Assembly: GCA_947259625.1 (NCBI GenBank)
Contig: CAMYMY010000100.1
Coordinates: 1 to 11,489, forward strand
Source of the DNA: an uncultured Kiloniellales bacterium
Lineage (GTDB): Bacteria > Pseudomonadota > Alphaproteobacteria > Kiloniellales > JAKSDN01
Direction of reading: 5' to 3'
Length of the DNA stretch: 11,489 bases
Under the pieces are notes generated by a model that had not been told where the DNA came from, did no database searches, and saw nothing but the letters and a program-made list of their open reading frames with translations. The stretch's first letter is position 1. Every line of letters begins with the position of its first letter. The position numbers and the translations under genes are program-made. Positions 1 to 7,205 of this stretch are shown here, in pieces.

Positions 1-327
1 CGTGATGACCGGGTTGAGAGAGAACTTTGGGTCCTGCATGACCATGGAGATGCGTTCGCCGCGGATGTCGCGCATGATGCGGTCGTTGGCCGAGAGCAGG
101 TCGATGCCGTCGAATGCCAGGCACTTGGCCCGCACCCGCCCAGGTGGTCGTACGAGGCGCAGGATCGCGCGGCCGGTAACCGACTTGCCCGAGCCCGATT
201 CGCCCACGATGCCGAGCTTCTCGCGGCCGAGAGAGAAGCTGACCCCGCGCACCGCCTCCACGAGTCCCTTGGGCGTGGCGAAATCGACGTGCAGGTCGCG
301 GACCGTGAGCAGGGGGCTCTCCGTCAT
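1..327 (-). CDS. Peptide-type ABC transporter ATP-binding protein (DppD/OppD-like), N-terminal part only
   Basis: An open frame of 109 codons starts at ATG 327 on the minus strand and runs off the left edge, so only the N-terminal third of a roughly 320-residue protein is present. The translation begins MTESPLLTVRDL. It shows a Walker A motif GESGSGKS at residues 42-49 and a Q-loop MQDPKFSLNP around residues 97-106, both typical of the peptide/nickel (DppD/OppD) ATPase family. The start ATG overlaps the TGA of the upstream permease gene (ATGA, 324-327), with a G-rich ribosome-binding stretch just before it, which suggests translational coupling. It would power the importer whose permeases and binding protein lie upstream in the same operon. 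The ABC signature and Walker B motifs, and any second ATPase (DppF type), would lie outside the window. Substrate is not readable from this fragment. Confidence 0.93.
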   Translation of the reverse strand, partial: MTESPLLTVRDLHVDFATPKGLVEAVRGVSFSLGREKLGIVGESGSGKSVTGRAILRLVRPPGRVRAKCLAFDGIDLLSANDRIMRDIRGERISMVMQDPKFSLNPVIT

Positions 328-1262
328 GCCGACCCCCCGCTTTTCGGGTCGAGCACGTCGCGCAGCCCGTCGCCCAGCAGGTTGAAGCCCAGGCTGACCA
401 CGAAGATGGCGATGCCGGGCACGGTCGCGACCCACCACTGGTCCAGAAGATATTGCCGCCCAGTGGAGATCATGGCGCCCCACTCGGGCAGCGGCGGCTG
501 CGCGCCCAGGCCCAGGAAGCCCAGACCCGCGGCGGTCAGGATGATGCCCGCCATGTCCAGGGTCAGGCGGATGATCACCGAGGAGATGCAGAGCGGCGCG
601 ATGTGGCCGTAGAGGATGCGCCAACCCGACGCGCCCTGAAGCTTGGCGGCCATGATGTACTCGCTGTTGCGAATGGTGATGGTCTCGGCCCGCGCCAGGC
701 GGGCATAGGGCGACCAAGTGGTTAGCGCGATGGCCAGCACCGCGTTCTCGATGCCGGGGCCCAGCGCCGAAACGAAAGCGAGCGCCAGAATGAGCCGCGG
801 AAAGGCGAGGAAGATATCGGTGAAGCGCATGAGCACGTTGTCGATCCAGCCGCCGACATAGCCGGCCACGGTGCCGATCGCGAGCCCGATGGGCACCACG
901 AGGAGGCCCACCAGCCCGACGATATAAAGCGTGATGCGCGAGCCCCAGACGACCCGGTCGTAAATGTCGCGGCCCAGTTCGTCCGTGCCGAACCAATGCT
1001 CCGCGCCCGGCGGCAGCAGGCGTCGCGACAGGACCTGCTCGGTGCCGTCGCCCTGGGTCAGGAGCGGGGCCAGGGCGGCGGCCAGCACCAGCGCGACGAT
1101 GATCAGCAGCCCGGTCATGGCGATGGGGTTGCCGCTGAAGACGCGCCACCCGAGATAGAGCCGCTGGCAACGGGCGTGGAAGACGGATTCCGGCGAATCG
1201 GAGAGCAACCAGATTTTCAACCGCCGGGACGGGCTCGGGGGGACGGCCGCGCTGCGGGTCAT
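324..1262 (-). CDS. Peptide-type ABC transporter permease (DppC/OppC-like)
   Basis: This 312-residue inner-membrane protein starts at ATG 1262. An AGGG ribosome-binding site (complement of 1270-1273) sits 7 nt upstream, and the start overlaps the TGA of the DppB-type gene (ATGA, 1259-1262). The same frame stays open to 1817, but that stretch is only a shadow of the upstream gene. An OppC-type N-terminal segment with the first membrane helix (about residues 36-62) is followed by the family hallmark HWFGTDELGRDIYDRV. Further membrane helices follow, then the cytoplasmic EAA loop EYIMAAKLQGASGWRIL that contacts the ATPase, the GFLGLGAQPPLPEWG motif, and FNLLGDGLRDVLDP at the C-terminus. Length and motif order match DppC. 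It should pair with the DppB-type partner to form the pore. The substrate (di- or oligopeptide, or another small compound) cannot be assigned. Confidence 0.95.
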   Translation of the reverse strand: MTRSAAVPPSPSRRLKIWLLSDSPESVFHARCQRLYLGWRVFSGNPIAMTGLLIIVALVLAAALAPLLTQGDGTEQVLSRRLLPPGAEHWFGTDELGRDIYDRVVWGSRITLYIVGLVGLLVVPIGLAIGTVAGYVGGWIDNVLMRFTDIFLAFPRLILALAFVSALGPGIENAVLAIALTTWSPYARLARAETITIRNSEYIMAAKLQGASGWRILYGHIAPLCISSVIIRLTLDMAGIILTAAGLGFLGLGAQPPLPEWGAMISTGRQYLLDQWWVATVPGIAIFVVSLGFNLLGDGLRDVLDPKSGGSA

Positions 1263-2353
1263 CGCCGCGCCCTGGGGTCGACGATCCGATAGAGCGCGTC
1301 GGAGATCATGTTGATCCCGACGAAGCAGATGCCGACGACCACCGTGCCGCCGATGACGGCGTTCATGTCGGCGTTGAACAGCGAGTTGGTGATGTACTGG
1401 CCGATGCCGGGCCAGGCGAAGACCGTTTCGGTCAGAACCGAGCCTTCGAGCAGCGAGGCGTAGGTGAGGCCGATGATGGTGATCAATTGAATGAGCACGT
1501 TCCGGAAAGCATGACGCCAGATCACTGCCATTTCCGACAGGCCCTTGACGCGGGCGGTGATGACGTACTCCTGGTTCAGCTGATCGAGCATGAAGCTGCG
1601 CGTCATGCGCGCAATATAGGCGAGCGCGAAGGTCGTGAGCATGGCCGCCGGCAGGACGATATGGGAGAGCGCATTGTGGAACACCTCCCACTCCTTCTGC
1701 ATCGCAGAATCGATCAATATAAAGCCCGTGGTGGGAGAATCGATCAATATAAAGCCCGTGGTGGGCTCGACGATGCCGTCGTAGTAAACCTCGATGCGGC
1801 CTGGACCGGGCAACCACTCGAGGCGCGCGTAGAACACCAGAAGCGCCATCAGGCCGAGCCAGAAGATCGGCACCGAATAGCCGATCAGCCCGACCACGCG
1901 CACGATGTGGTCGGTCAGCCGGCCCTGGCGCACCGCCGCGACCACCCCCATGGGCACGCCGATAAAGACGCCCGCGATGGTGGCGATGCTGGCCAGCTCG
2001 AAGGTCGCCGGAAAGAAGCGGATCAGGTCGTCGAGCACCGGCCGGGTGGTCATGATCGACTTGCCGAAATCGCCCTGCAGCACGTTGACGAGATAGATCA
2101 GGTATTGATGGATCAACGGCTTATCGAGGCCGAGCTTCACGTACATGGCCTCGTAGACTTCCCTGGGCGCGCGGTCGCCGACGATCGCCAACACCGGATC
2201 GGCGGGCATGACCCGGCCGATGATGAAGGTGATCGCGGTCAGGCCGACGAAGGTCAGCGACAGCGTGAAAAGGAGGTTGGCGGCCCTGGCGACAAATTGT
2301 CGCGGGGACGAGCCAGTGCCCGTCCCCGCGATCGGGTTGCCGCTATGTGCCAC
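1259..2353 (-). CDS. Peptide-type ABC transporter permease (DppB/GsiC-like) with a 10-residue tandem duplication
   Basis: This 364-residue inner-membrane protein starts at GTG 2353, 15 nt after the stop of the binding-protein gene; no other ATG or GTG fits before the first membrane helix. The ribosome-binding site is weak, so translation may depend on coupling. The first helix region (LLFTLSLTFVGLTAITFIIG) ends in the family-typical RVMPADP. The middle carries further membrane helices, the EAA loop EYVITARVKGLSEMAVIWRH and the motif FAWPGIGQYI near the C-terminus. It forms the pore with the DppC-type protein. Two oddities are present. Residues 197-206 (PTTGFILIDS) are repeated exactly as 207-216, lengthening a predicted periplasmic loop. 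The N-terminal extension (about residues 8-18, GTGTGSSP) is encoded by a strong inverted repeat. At 364 residues it is longer than the usual 305-340. Confidence 0.94.
   Translation of the reverse strand: MAHSGNPIAGTGTGSSPRQFVARAANLLFTLSLTFVGLTAITFIIGRVMPADPVLAIVGDRAPREVYEAMYVKLGLDKPLIHQYLIYLVNVLQGDFGKSIMTTRPVLDDLIRFFPATFELASIATIAGVFIGVPMGVVAAVRQGRLTDHIVRVVGLIGYSVPIFWLGLMALLVFYARLEWLPGPGRIEVYYDGIVEPTTGFILIDSPTTGFILIDSAMQKEWEVFHNALSHIVLPAAMLTTFALAYIARMTRSFMLDQLNQEYVITARVKGLSEMAVIWRHAFRNVLIQLITIIGLTYASLLEGSVLTETVFAWPGIGQYITNSLFNADMNAVIGGTVVVGICFVGINMISDALYRIVDPRARR
1706..1765 (-). repeat. Perfect 30-bp tandem duplication inside the DppB-type permease gene
   Basis: Bases 1706-1735 and 1736-1765 are identical over all 30 positions, and identity stops at both outer edges. 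The unit is ten codons in register with the gene (CCC ACC ACG GGC TTT ATA ...), so it adds PTTGFILIDS a second time without a frameshift. The complete absence of divergence suggests a recent slippage event or an assembly error. The unit is also less GC-rich than the surrounding gene. Confidence 0.97.
2289..2331 (-). promoter_or_regulatory. Overlapping inverted repeats at the 5' end of the DppB-type gene, after the binding-protein gene
   Basis: Bases 2301-2310 and 2321-2330 are perfect reverse complements (CGCGGGGACG / CGTCCCCGCG) with a 10-nt loop; the flanking T2300-A2331 pair extends the stem to 11 bp. A second palindrome (GCGACAA-A-TTGTCGC, 2289-2303) shares bases 2300-2303 with it, so the two stems are mutually exclusive. 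In the mRNA the large hairpin begins about 22 nt after the GTG start of the permease gene and about 38 nt after the binding-protein stop codon. No U-tract follows, so a simple intrinsic terminator is unlikely. A hairpin here could protect the binding-protein mRNA 3' end or slow ribosomes on the permease gene, giving excess binding protein. The function is inferred; the repeats are directly seen. Confidence 0.5.
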
Positions 2354-2368
2354 AGCGGTACTCGAAGG

Positions 2369-3964
2369 CTATTTCGTGATGTTCCGATAGAACACCAGGT
2401 CGAAGTTGGAGCCGCTCACGAAACCCTTCACGTTCTTGCGCAGCACGACTTGCTCGCTACGCTGGAACATGATCGAGAACGGCGAGACCATCTGCACCTT
2501 TTGCTGCAGCTCGGCATACATCTGCTTGCGCTTGGTGAGATCCAGCTCCTTGGCCGCGCCCTCGGTCAGGGTGTTGATCTCCGGGTCGAACCAGGAGGTG
2601 CGCCAGGCCAGTTTGCCGGTCAGCTTCGCCTCCAGTCGGTTGTCCGGATTGTGGGCGAAGGAGTCGGTGTTGGAGTGCGGGTCGATGTAATCCGGCGACC
2701 AGCGGGCGACGATGATCTCATGCTTGCGCGCCCGGTATTTCGGCCACAGGGTCTTGCCCTCCGAGAGGGTGATGTCGGACTCGATGCCGGCCTTCGCGAG
2801 GCTTTGCTGGATCGACTGGGCGATCTCGGAGAAGGGCGCCTCGGTCAAGGTGTCGATCTTGATCTTGAAGCCGTTCGGATAGCCGGCCTCGGCGAGCAGT
2901 GCCTTGGCTTTCCCGATGTCGAGCGAGAACGGCGTCTCGTCGTAGGAGCCCCAAAGCCCCGACGGCCAGACCGCCTGGTGGATTTTGTATTCGCCGGCCA
3001 GGAACGAATTTACCATGCCCTCGTAGTCGATCAGGTAGCGCATGGCCAGGCGCACCTGGGGCTTGCTCAGGATCTCGTGGGCGTCGTTGGTGGCCACGTA
3101 GGTCAGGCCCGCCTTGGGGTACTTGCCGATCACGACATCGCTGCTACCGGCCAGGCCCTTGATCTGGTCGGGCTGCAGATTACGCGCGATGTCGACGTCG
3201 CCCTTTTCGACCAGCAGCCGCTGGGCCGAGGGCTCGGGCACGTGGCGAATGATGACCCGCTTCATGCCAGGGGCGCCGTGGCGGTAGTTCGGGTTGGCCT
3301 CGAGGGTGACCAGCTCGTTTGCCTTCCAGGTCTTGAGCGAGAAGGCGCCGGAACCAGCACTATGATTCTTGAGCCACTCGTAACCCAGATCGCCGTCCTT
3401 CTCGTTGGCCATGACGGTCTTTTTGTCGACCACAGAGCCGACGCCGGCCTGCAGCGAGTTGAGCACCAGCCCGGGCGAGAATTCCGCGTTGATGGTCAGG
3501 CTGACGGTCATGGCGTCCGTCGCCTTGACCAGACTGTCGACGTTGTCCGCGCTCCAGCCGAACTGGGTGAAGATGAACGACGGGGTCTTGTTGAGCTTGA
3601 TCACCCGCTGCAATGAGAAGGCAACATCCTCGGCCCTCACGGGATTGCCGGAATGGAACGTCTGGCCGGCCCGGACCTTGAGCGTGATGGTCTTGCCGTC
3701 GTCGCTGACCGTGTAGCTTTCCGCGACCCCGCCGACAAGCTTGGTCAGGTCCTCGGGCTCGAACATCATGACCCGGTCGTAGATGTTGGCGATCAGCTCG
3801 CCGCCGGTGAACTCGAACACCTCGGCCGGATCGAGGGTGATTATGTCGCTCATGTCCTTGGCAATCACGAGGGTGTCATTCGGTGTCTTGGCCGTGGCCG
3901 GCGTACCACCGAGGGCGAGAACCAGCCCCAGCGCGAGGCAGGCGAAAGTTTTGTGCATATCCAT
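2369..3964 (-). CDS. Periplasmic substrate-binding protein of a peptide-type ABC transporter (SBP_bac_5 family)
   Basis: This 531-residue protein starts at ATG 3964 with a strong GGAGGA ribosome-binding site a few bases upstream. A second in-frame ATG at 3958 (Met3) is an equally plausible start. Residues 1-25 form a Sec signal peptide (charged start, ACLALGLVLALGG core, cleavage likely after TPATA). The mature part has the SBP_bac_5 (DppA/OppA-like) order: TLDPAEVFEFTGGELIANIYD near the N-terminus, LKVRAGQTFHSGNPVRAEDVAFS, NPNYRHGAPGMKRV mid-protein, and LAEAGYPNG and WSPDYIDPHSN in the second half. Length is normal for the family. It would capture substrate in the periplasm and hand it to the permeases encoded downstream. 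The same family binds peptides, nickel, opines and sugars, and no residue I can see settles the ligand. It is the first gene of the operon. Confidence 0.95.
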   Translation of the reverse strand: MDMHKTFACLALGLVLALGGTPATAKTPNDTLVIAKDMSDIITLDPAEVFEFTGGELIANIYDRVMMFEPEDLTKLVGGVAESYTVSDDGKTITLKVRAGQTFHSGNPVRAEDVAFSLQRVIKLNKTPSFIFTQFGWSADNVDSLVKATDAMTVSLTINAEFSPGLVLNSLQAGVGSVVDKKTVMANEKDGDLGYEWLKNHSAGSGAFSLKTWKANELVTLEANPNYRHGAPGMKRVIIRHVPEPSAQRLLVEKGDVDIARNLQPDQIKGLAGSSDVVIGKYPKAGLTYVATNDAHEILSKPQVRLAMRYLIDYEGMVNSFLAGEYKIHQAVWPSGLWGSYDETPFSLDIGKAKALLAEAGYPNGFKIKIDTLTEAPFSEIAQSIQQSLAKAGIESDITLSEGKTLWPKYRARKHEIIVARWSPDYIDPHSNTDSFAHNPDNRLEAKLTGKLAWRTSWFDPEINTLTEGAAKELDLTKRKQMYAELQQKVQMVSPFSIMFQRSEQVVLRKNVKGFVSGSNFDLVFYRNITK

Positions 3965-3980
3965 AACTCCTCCCTGTCTT

Positions 3981-4059
3981 CGGCCCCGCAGAGCGCGGTC
4001 GGAAGACCGCCGCCGGGCCGGTTGGTATTAGACCGGTAAGCATAGCGGACGCGGGGCCG
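3981..4059 (-). promoter_or_regulatory. Nested inverted repeats in the leader of the binding-protein gene, possible three-way junction
   Basis: An outer perfect 9-bp inverted repeat (CGGCCCCGC at 3981-3989 with GCGGGGCCG at 4051-4059) encloses two smaller ones. These are GCGGTC-GGAA-GACCGC (3995-4010) and CCGGT...ACCGG (4018-4022 with 4032-4036). If transcribed as a leader on the minus strand, this could fold into a three-way junction ending about 17 nt before the start codon of the binding protein. The arms could equally be protein-binding sites. It matches no RNA family I recognise, and GC-rich DNA yields such stems by chance fairly often. Confidence 0.35.
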
Positions 4060-4066
4060 GTTTCAC
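4039..4066 (-). promoter_or_regulatory. Weak candidate sigma-70 promoter for the binding-protein gene
   Basis: On the minus strand, GTGAAA (complement of 4061-4066) and TATGCT (complement of 4039-4044) are separated by 16 nt and lie about 75-100 nt upstream of the start codon. Each hexamer matches its consensus at four positions. If this is the real promoter, transcription starts inside the nested inverted repeats and the outer 9-bp stem cannot form in the mRNA. Confidence 0.25.
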
Positions 4067-4130
4067 TCGAAAAATCTCAGCCGCGCAAAGGAAGTGGGCC
4101 GGCCCTCGGACCGATGGCGGCGGCATTGAC

Positions 4131-4159
4131 TTGTCGGTCGCGACGCGAGCCTTTATAGG
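4131..4159 (+). promoter_or_regulatory. Weak candidate sigma-70 promoter for the Na/Pi transporter gene
   Basis: TTGTCG (4131-4136) and TATAGG (4154-4159) are separated by 17 nt and lie about 130 nt upstream of the GTG start at 4287. The overlapping TTGACT at 4126 is a better -35 hexamer but gives a 22-nt spacer. It is the best plus-strand match I could find by eye in this region. Confidence 0.3.
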
Positions 4160-4286
4160 GTGAGGCTGATTTTTCAATGATATGGCGACTGGTTGACGGC
4201 AAAGGGCCGCGAGCGGGTTGGCTGGCAAGGCCGGGCCGGAGATCTGCCGCCGTCGCCTTCCCGCTGCCGGGACGAGGACCAAACGA

Positions 4287-6017
4287 GTGAGCGGCCACGA
4301 ACTGCTGTTGAACATCGCAGGCGGCGTCGCGCTGCTGCTCTGGGCGACGCGCATGATCCGCACCGGCATCATGCGCGCGTACGGCGCCCGGCTGCGCAGG
4401 GTCCTCGGTCGGTCGACGAAAAGCCGTCTGGGTGCCTTTGCCATGGGTGCCGGGGTGGCCGGTCTGGTACAGAGCTCGACGGCCACGGCATTGCTCGCCG
4501 TGTCCTTCGCCGCCAGCGGGCTGATCGCGATCGCACCGGGCCTCGCGATCATGCTGGGCGCCGACGTCGGCTCGACCCTGGTGGTCCAGGTGTTGTCCTT
4601 CGATATCTCCTGGCTCGCGCCGGCCTTCGTGCTGGCCGGCGTGGCCGCGTTCCTCGGGTCCTCCTCGCCGCTGCCGCGCCATCTGGGGCGCGTGCTCATC
4701 GGCCTCGGCCTGATGCTGTTGTCGCTCGGCCTGATTGTCGGCGCGTCCGAGCCGCTGCGCGGCAGCGCGGCCCTGCAGAGCGTGGTCGTGCCGCTGGCCG
4801 CCGATCCGCTGTTGGCGGTCCTGCTGGCCGCGCTGCTCACCTGGGTGGCGCACTCCAGCGTCGCCATGGTGTTGCTGGTCATGTCCTTCACCCTGGCCGG
4901 CGTGGTGCCGGTTTCCCTGGGCTTCGCCCTGGTTCTGGGCGCCAATATCGGGTCGGGCATCGTGCCCATGGTGCTCACCTTCTCGGCCCGCCCCGTGGCG
5001 CGCCGGATCCCCTTCGGCAACCTGCTGTTCCGCCTGGCCGGCGCGCTGATGGCGCTGCCGCTGATCGACGTCGTCGCGCCCTATCTCGAGCTCCTGAGCA
5101 GCGACCCGGCCCGCCAGATTGCCAATTTCCACACCCTGTTCAACCTGGCCTTGGCCGGGGTCTTCCTGCCCTTGATTGGCCCGGTGGCGGCGCTCGGCGC
5201 GCGGCTCTTCCCGGAGGCGGACGAGCCGGACGACCGAACCGAGCCGAAATACCTGGACCCGGCGGCCATCGGCTCGCCGCCGGTCGCCCTGGCCGGCGCG
5301 ACGCGCGAAGTGATGCGCATGGCCGATATCGTCGAGACCATGCTGCGCGGCGTGATCGAGGTCTTCCGGGAGGATGACGCCAAGCTGCTCGGCCGGCTGT
5401 CCAAGCTGGACGACGAGGTCGACCGGCTGTACGAGGCGATCAAGCTCTATCTGGCCAAGGTCAGCCGCAACCCCCTGGGCGAGGAGGACAGCCGGCGCTG
5501 CGTCGACCTGATCACCTTCACGACGAACCTGGAGCACATCGGCGACATCATCGACAAGAACCTGCTCGAAATCGCCCAGAAGAAGATCAAGAAGAAGCTG
5601 AATTTCTCAGAGCAGGGCTGGCAGGACATCGAAAAAATGCACGCCCGGGTGGTCGAGCAGATGCAGATCGCCATGGGCGTCTTCGTCTCGGGCGACGTGA
5701 CCACGGCGCGGCGCCTGCTGACAGAGAAGGAGCGGTTCCGGGATTTCGAGCGCCAGAGCGGCGAACGCCATCTGGAGCGCCTGCGCAGCGGCCGCATCGA
5801 AAGCATCGAGACCAGCGCGCTGCATCTCGATATCCTGCGCGACCTGAAACGCATCAACTCGCACCTGACCTCGGTCGCCTATCCGATCCTCGATGCCGAG
5901 GGCGAACTGCGGCAAAGCCGCCTCAAGCTGCGCGAGGACGACGGGGCGGCGGAAACCGAAGCAGAGGAAGTCGACAGCGAGCTTGCGGTGCCCAAGCATT
6001 TGGGAGAAATATCCTGA
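4287..6017 (+). CDS. Na/Pi-cotransporter II family protein with C-terminal PhoU-like domain (NptA/YjbB-like)
   Basis: This 576-residue inner-membrane protein most likely starts at GTG 4287: a GAGGA ribosome-binding site (4274-4278) sits 8 nt upstream, and MSGHELLLNIAGG leads straight into the first helix. The frame is open to 4218, but that extension is arginine- and proline-rich and has no good ribosome-binding site. The membrane part (about residues 5-305) has the inverted-repeat signatures of the family: QSSTATALL (62-70) with GADVGS (91-96) in the first half, and HSSVAMVLL (189-197) with GANIGS (219-224) in the second, then FHTLFN (281-286). Residues about 335-535 form a helical PhoU-like domain with NLEHIGDIID and DLKRINSHL. 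The family moves phosphate with sodium; E. coli YjbB has been linked to Pi export. Its position 121 bp upstream of a phosphonate importer, on the same strand, supports a role in phosphate balance. Direction of transport is not determined by sequence. Confidence 0.9.
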   Translation: MSGHELLLNIAGGVALLLWATRMIRTGIMRAYGARLRRVLGRSTKSRLGAFAMGAGVAGLVQSSTATALLAVSFAASGLIAIAPGLAIMLGADVGSTLVVQVLSFDISWLAPAFVLAGVAAFLGSSSPLPRHLGRVLIGLGLMLLSLGLIVGASEPLRGSAALQSVVVPLAADPLLAVLLAALLTWVAHSSVAMVLLVMSFTLAGVVPVSLGFALVLGANIGSGIVPMVLTFSARPVARRIPFGNLLFRLAGALMALPLIDVVAPYLELLSSDPARQIANFHTLFNLALAGVFLPLIGPVAALGARLFPEADEPDDRTEPKYLDPAAIGSPPVALAGATREVMRMADIVETMLRGVIEVFREDDAKLLGRLSKLDDEVDRLYEAIKLYLAKVSRNPLGEEDSRRCVDLITFTTNLEHIGDIIDKNLLEIAQKKIKKKLNFSEQGWQDIEKMHARVVEQMQIAMGVFVSGDVTTARRLLTEKERFRDFERQSGERHLERLRSGRIESIETSALHLDILRDLKRINSHLTSVAYPILDAEGELRQSRLKLREDDGAAETEAEEVDSELAVPKHLGEIS

Positions 6018-6138
6018 CTGGATGCCGCATAGTAGTGATATAGTGCAAATAACAATGTAAAACGGGATCGAAGCCGGTCCCGGCAGGCGCGCGGCGGCAG
6101 GATGCCAAGCCGGCCCCAACAGGAAGGAGCAAGAAAAC
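6018..6138 (+). promoter_or_regulatory. Probable promoter and leader of the 2-AEP importer operon
   Basis: The first 45 bases are clearly AT-rich against the background (GATATAGTGCAAATAACAAT near 6037-6056) and are followed by GC-rich leader. No standard pair of -35 and -10 hexamers stands out. A near-ideal AAGGAG ribosome-binding site (6124-6129) lies 9 nt before ATG 6139. No intrinsic terminator for the upstream transporter gene is evident, so read-through from it is possible. No Pho box was recognised. Confidence 0.4.
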
Positions 6139-7179
6139 ATGAGACAGGGATTGTTTGGCCAAGTGTTCAAGGGCGCCGTCATGGCGGCCGCTGGTCTGGC
6201 CTTCGTGGCCGGTGGAGCCTTGGCCAAGACGGAATTGACCGTCTATACCGCAGTGGAGGCCGAGGACCTGAAGCGCTATGCCGAGGCCTTCAACGAGGAC
6301 TATCCGGACATCGAGATCAAGTGGGTCCGGGATTCGACCGGCATCGTCACCGCCAAGCTGCTGGCCGAGAAGAATAACCCGCAGGCCGACGTGGTCTGGG
6401 GTCTGGCCGCGACCAGTTTGCTGCTGATGAAGGGCGAGGGCATGCTCGAGCCCTATGCGCCCGAGGGGCTGGACAAGCTCGATCCGAAGTTCCGCGACAA
6501 GGACAACCCGCCGAGCTGGACCGGCATGGACGCCTGGGTCGCCTCGGTCTGCGTCAATACCGTCGAGGCCAACAAGAACAACCTGCCGACACCGACCTCC
6601 TGGAAGGATCTGACCAAGCCGGTCTACAAGGGCCATGTTGCCATGCCCAACCCGAACTCCTCGGGCACGGGCTTCCTCGACGTCTCCAGTTGGCTGCAGA
6701 TATTCGGCGAGAAGGGCGGCTGGGAGTTCATGGATGCGCTCCACGAGAACATCAGCCACTACACCCACTCCGGCTCCAAGCCCTGCAAGCAGGCGGCGGC
6801 CGGCGAGGTGCCGATCGGCGTTTCCTTCGCGTTCCGCGGTGCCAAGTCCAAGGCCGCGGGCGCGCCGCTCGAGATCATCGTGCCCAAGGAAGGCATCGGC
6901 TGGGACATGGAAGCGACCGCGATCATCGCCGGGACCGGCAAGCTGGAGGCCGCCAAGAAGCTGGTCGACTGGTCGATCACCGAGAAGGCCAACAAGCTCT
7001 ATAACGAGGGCTATGCCGTGGTCGCCATTCCGGGCATCGCCAAGCCGGTGAAATACTTCCCGGAGGGCATCACCGAGGCGATGATCGACAACGACTTCGA
7101 GTTCGCCGCCAACAACCGCAAGGCGATTCTCGCCGAGTGGCAGAAGCGCTACGACGGCAAGTCGGAGCCGAAGAACTAG
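6139..7179 (+). CDS. aepX: Periplasmic binding protein of a putative 2-aminoethylphosphonate ABC importer (AepX / PhnS2-like)
   Basis: This 346-residue protein has a clear start at ATG 6139 with AAGGAG 9 nt upstream. Residues 1-29 are a Sec signal peptide, probably cleaved after GGALA. The mature part is an extracellular solute-binding protein of the iron/spermidine/AEP superfamily, starting ELTVYTAVEAEDLKRY. The block MPNPNSSGTGFLDVSSWLQ (169-187), the stretch around residues 204-225 including HYTHSGSKPCKQAAAGE, and GWDMEATAIIAGT (254-266) resemble, from memory, the 2-AEP binding-protein family (TIGR03261; AepX of the AepXVW system). It would bind 2-AEP in the periplasm and deliver it to the permease encoded two genes downstream. 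The main alternative is a ferric-ion (FbpA-type) binding protein, which I consider less likely because the downstream permease also carries AEP-type C-terminal motifs. No phosphonate catabolic gene lies in the window to confirm it. Confidence 0.78.
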   Translation: MRQGLFGQVFKGAVMAAAGLAFVAGGALAKTELTVYTAVEAEDLKRYAEAFNEDYPDIEIKWVRDSTGIVTAKLLAEKNNPQADVVWGLAATSLLLMKGEGMLEPYAPEGLDKLDPKFRDKDNPPSWTGMDAWVASVCVNTVEANKNNLPTPTSWKDLTKPVYKGHVAMPNPNSSGTGFLDVSSWLQIFGEKGGWEFMDALHENISHYTHSGSKPCKQAAAGEVPIGVSFAFRGAKSKAAGAPLEIIVPKEGIGWDMEATAIIAGTGKLEAAKKLVDWSITEKANKLYNEGYAVVAIPGIAKPVKYFPEGITEAMIDNDFEFAANNRKAILAEWQKRYDGKSEPKN

Positions 7180-7205
7180 ACCGGCTCTCAGCCGACTGCT
7201 GAACC

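Larger units (their letters stand above)
3965..4286. promoter_or_regulatory. Divergent intergenic region between the peptide importer and the Na/Pi transporter
   Basis: This 322-bp gene-free stretch must hold promoters for both divergent transcripts. The most AT-rich patch is about 4150-4180. It contains TTTATAGG, a candidate -10 for the plus strand, and on the minus strand TTGAAA and TATAAA elements whose 14-nt spacing is too short for a standard sigma-70 promoter. The left half holds nested inverted repeats, listed separately. I see no clear Pho box and no recognised riboswitch. The open frames that cross it are GC-rich shadows. Confidence 0.6.

Noticed and set aside
1263..1817. A 185-codon N-terminal extension of the DppC-type permease
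   Set aside because: The extension is out-of-frame translation of the DppB-type gene. The ATG at 1262 has a good ribosome-binding site, an ATGA overlap and the normal family length.
1487..3616. A 709-codon plus-strand open frame antisense to the permease and binding-protein genes
   Set aside because: Its product is dominated by D, H, R, Q, G and L with no recognisable domain, and the opposite strand encodes clear ABC transporter genes. It is a GC-rich shadow.
4010..4085. A possible thiamine (TPP) riboswitch on the minus strand, suggested by CTGAGA and TCTAATACCAAC
   Set aside because: The order and spacing of the conserved TPP core are wrong and its ACC-CTTTGAACCTGAT-like block is absent, so the partial matches look accidental.
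4077..5537. Minus-strand open frames of 486 and 330 codons over the Na/Pi transporter
   Set aside because: They are antisense to a gene with clear family motifs; the products are Q/H/G/R-rich or T/S/P/R-rich and resemble no protein.
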